The position numbers and the translations under genes were made by a program. A stretch of DNA of 64,000 bases from Roseburia_C sp031555935 (GTDB lineage: Bacteria > Bacillota > Clostridia > Lachnospirales > Lachnospiraceae): assembly GCA_031555935.1 (NCBI GenBank), contig JAVBTX010000019.1, positions 62,001-126,000 of the forward strand, written 5' to 3'. This document shows positions 62,723 through 64,000 of this stretch, in pieces; position 1 is the stretch's first letter; each line of letters opens with the position of its first letter. The notes beneath the pieces were generated by a model. It did no database searches. It was not told the DNA's origin and saw only the letters and a program-made list of their open reading frames with translations.

Positions 62723-63729
62723 TAATTCTTCCTTATCCATTCATCAACCACTAGCCATTTCACATGATAAGCCAGATAAAGCAGCGTTGCTTGCAGATAC
62801 TGTAATCGTATACTTATCGCATTTTTTGTTTTCCCCTGACTATATTCGAGCCATGCACCAGCATCCTGCAAACCATCTTCCTCAATTTTCTTGGCATAAA
62901 ATTTTATTTTTTCAGCATCTTGTTTTTCTTTCTGATGAATCAAAAACTTCATATCGCCACGATGTCGAACCAGACTATATTTGCGAAAATGCGGTAAAAT
63001 CGCCTTCTCCAAGTCTAAATCCATCATATTTCTAAGCGTACCAATAAACTTGGAAGCACCGGTCCAGATTCCGTCTCCGGTCTGGCGGTAACTCGCCATA
63101 ATATCCGGCAGATAATAGATACCACCATATTTCAAAAAGCAAAATGTAATGGTATTGTCATTAAAGTAATCCTTCACGATATCTGTTGGAATTTTCTTAA
63201 TGTATTTACTGCGAAACATAATCGAATCGGGATGGAAATAATAACGTCCCCAATATGATGTTCCGCTTAACCTGAGTGTCCGGTTTAAGTTTAAAAACGG
63301 CTTGCTTGTACCCTTTTTCTCATCGACCTCATAGACATTATGAGCACATGCGACATATTTCTGATTTTCCGATTGATCGAGAATCGCAAACTGCTTTTGA
63401 AATTTCTGTGTATCACAAAAATAATCATCCCCGTCCAAAAACTGAAAATACTCACCACTTACATGGGCCAACAAATTCAAACGATTATGCGAAGCACGCT
63501 GACTGCCATTATAGCTTCTGCCAGTTTCGCGTTCCATCGTAAATATTTGCATCCGCTCAGGATATTTTTCTTTCCATGCCAAAATCTTGTTCATGGTTTG
63601 GTCCGTTGAGCCATCGTCTCCAATCAGAACTTCAAAATCTCCATCACACTCTTGTGCAAAAACACTTTGAAGCGTTGCATCGACATATTCCTCTTGATTA
63701 TAAAATGTTATTAAAACACTTAATTTCAT
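62722..63729 (-). CDS. GT2 glycosyltransferase
   Basis: A 335-residue GT-A enzyme. SVLITFYNQEEYVDATLQSV, VLIGDDGSTDQTMNKI, GEYFQFLDGDDYF and FHPDSIMFRSKYI are family-2 landmarks. I favour ATG 63729 because the catalytic domain begins there and a GGG lies 7 bases upstream; ATG 63741 is possible. The C-terminal tail is helical. It is translationally coupled to the next GT2 gene. Confidence 0.88.
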   Translation of the reverse strand: MKLSVLITFYNQEEYVDATLQSVFAQECDGDFEVLIGDDGSTDQTMNKILAWKEKYPERMQIFTMERETGRSYNGSQRASHNRLNLLAHVSGEYFQFLDGDDYFCDTQKFQKQFAILDQSENQKYVACAHNVYEVDEKKGTSKPFLNLNRTLRLSGTSYWGRYYFHPDSIMFRSKYIKKIPTDIVKDYFNDNTITFCFLKYGGIYYLPDIMASYRQTGDGIWTGASKFIGTLRNMMDLDLEKAILPHFRKYSLVRHRGDMKFLIHQKEKQDAEKIKFYAKKIEEDGLQDAGAWLEYSQGKTKNAISIRLQYLQATLLYLAYHVKWLVVDEWIRKN

Positions 63730-63754
63730 ATTTATACCCATTCTTCCAAAAGTT

Positions 63755-64000
63755 TCACACTTCACAACAATACGTCAAATTATTACTATATGAACTACCA
63801 AAATCTTCCTTGCTTGTAATTAAACCTATATTTAAGAATCGTCCCAAATCTTCTGTAGCTGTGCCCCAGGAAATATTTTTGTACCCTCGATTTTTCATTT
63901 CAACAATCATGGAATAGTACATAAATGTCATTGGACTCAATTTGTTATAGCTCTGTTTCGCCGCCAGATACTGGGTGTGAGCACAACCGGCCTTGTCAAA
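63755..64000 (-). CDS. FemAB/GNAT-type acyltransferase, C-terminal end (5' end outside window)
   Basis: The last 81 residues of a protein that continues past the right edge, in frame to position 64000. AHTQYLAAKQSYNKLSPMTF, YYSMIVEMKNRGYKNISWGT, and TSKEDFGSSYSNNLTYCCEV resemble the C-terminal half of the GNAT-like fold in FemAB/Acetyltransf_6 proteins (host of a late K-x-x-F-G motif, here SKEDFG). Such proteins add amino acids to peptidoglycan or modify polysaccharides. Too little is visible to choose. It ends 25 bases before the GT2 start. Confidence 0.6.
   Translation of the reverse strand, partial: FDKAGCAHTQYLAAKQSYNKLSPMTFMYYSMIVEMKNRGYKNISWGTATEDLGRFLNIGLITSKEDFGSSYSNNLTYCCEV

Noticed and set aside
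1..64000. CRISPR arrays, tRNA or rRNA genes, prophage or conjugation genes
   Set aside because: None were seen: no regularly spaced short repeats, no cloverleaf or rRNA landmarks, and no integrase or transposase motifs in any frame with gene-like features.

Overview
The window looks like a chromosomal segment of a low-G+C, monoderm Firmicute, most likely a Lachnospiraceae-type Clostridium. The reasons are A+T-rich DNA, strong AGGAGG ribosome sites, mixed ATG/GTG/TTG starts, and cell-surface families typical of Gram-positives (TagF-, TagGH-, LicD-, YfhO- and EpsG-like proteins). Almost all of the 64 kb is one surface-polysaccharide and cell-wall-polymer locus. All genes are on the minus strand except one two-gene convergent unit at 12.9-15.4 kb. 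No stretch over 300 bases lacks a gene; the longest gap is the divergent promoter region 12680-12903. I saw no rRNA, tRNA, CRISPR array, transposase or prophage gene.

Layout, in transcription order (right to left). 64.0-59.0 kb: the end of a FemAB/GNAT-like protein, two GT2 glycosyltransferases, a Wzx flippase and a polytopic membrane protein. 58.9-56.3 kb: rmlB, rmlA and rmlC for dTDP-sugar synthesis, with a good promoter before rmlB. 56.3-44.4 kb: a Wzm/Wzt ABC exporter whose ATPase has a C-terminal Wzt_C-like domain, a WbdD-like methyltransferase/kinase, an initiating phosphoglycosyl transferase, a second (TagGH-like) ABC exporter, a TagF-like polyol-phosphate transferase, GT2 enzymes, and a secreted metallo-beta-lactamase with cell-wall-binding repeats. 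44.4-40.2 kb: duplicated GT2 domains, one set fused to LicD, and a CDP-alditol-type cytidylyltransferase. 40.2-34.7 kb: a Dlt-like acylation module (AMP ligase, carrier protein, MBOAT, SGNH protein, type II thioesterase). 34.7-15.5 kb: a Wzx/Wzy-type exopolysaccharide operon (dehydratase, aminotransferase, initiating transferase, GT4s, EpsG-like polymerase, flippase, acyltransferase, PIG-L deacetylase, UDP-glucuronate and galacturonate enzymes, Wzz-like protein). 12.7 kb to the left edge: a second unit with an acyltransferase, a MaoC hydratase, a ligase-like membrane protein, a YfhO/CsbB-type glycosylation pair, and a second Dlt-like acylation module whose AMP ligase is fused to a nitroreductase; it ends in a NagZ-like hydrolase.

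How the genes may work together. At least three export routes coexist: Wzx/Wzy, a TagGH-like ABC system and a Wzm/Wzt ABC system with a length-control protein. Three MBOAT/SGNH pairs could then decorate the exported polymers with acyl groups outside the cell. Two of these pairs have their own adenylation enzyme and carrier protein, as in D-alanylation of teichoic acids, but with departures from the classical dlt operon (nitroreductase fusion, dedicated thioesterase). LicD, the cytidylyltransferase, the TagF-like enzyme and the protein with cell-wall-binding repeats point to a phospho-substituted (glycerol- or choline-phosphate) polymer.

The most interesting candidates for an undescribed system are the ligase-nitroreductase acylation module (0.7-5.9 kb), its counterpart with a thioesterase (34.7-40.2 kb), the WbdD/Wzt_C-like length-control pair (52.5-55.4 kb), and the Pce-like protein beside a GT2-GT2-LicD fusion (40.2-46.5 kb). 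All functional assignments rest on motifs read by eye; no database search was possible.
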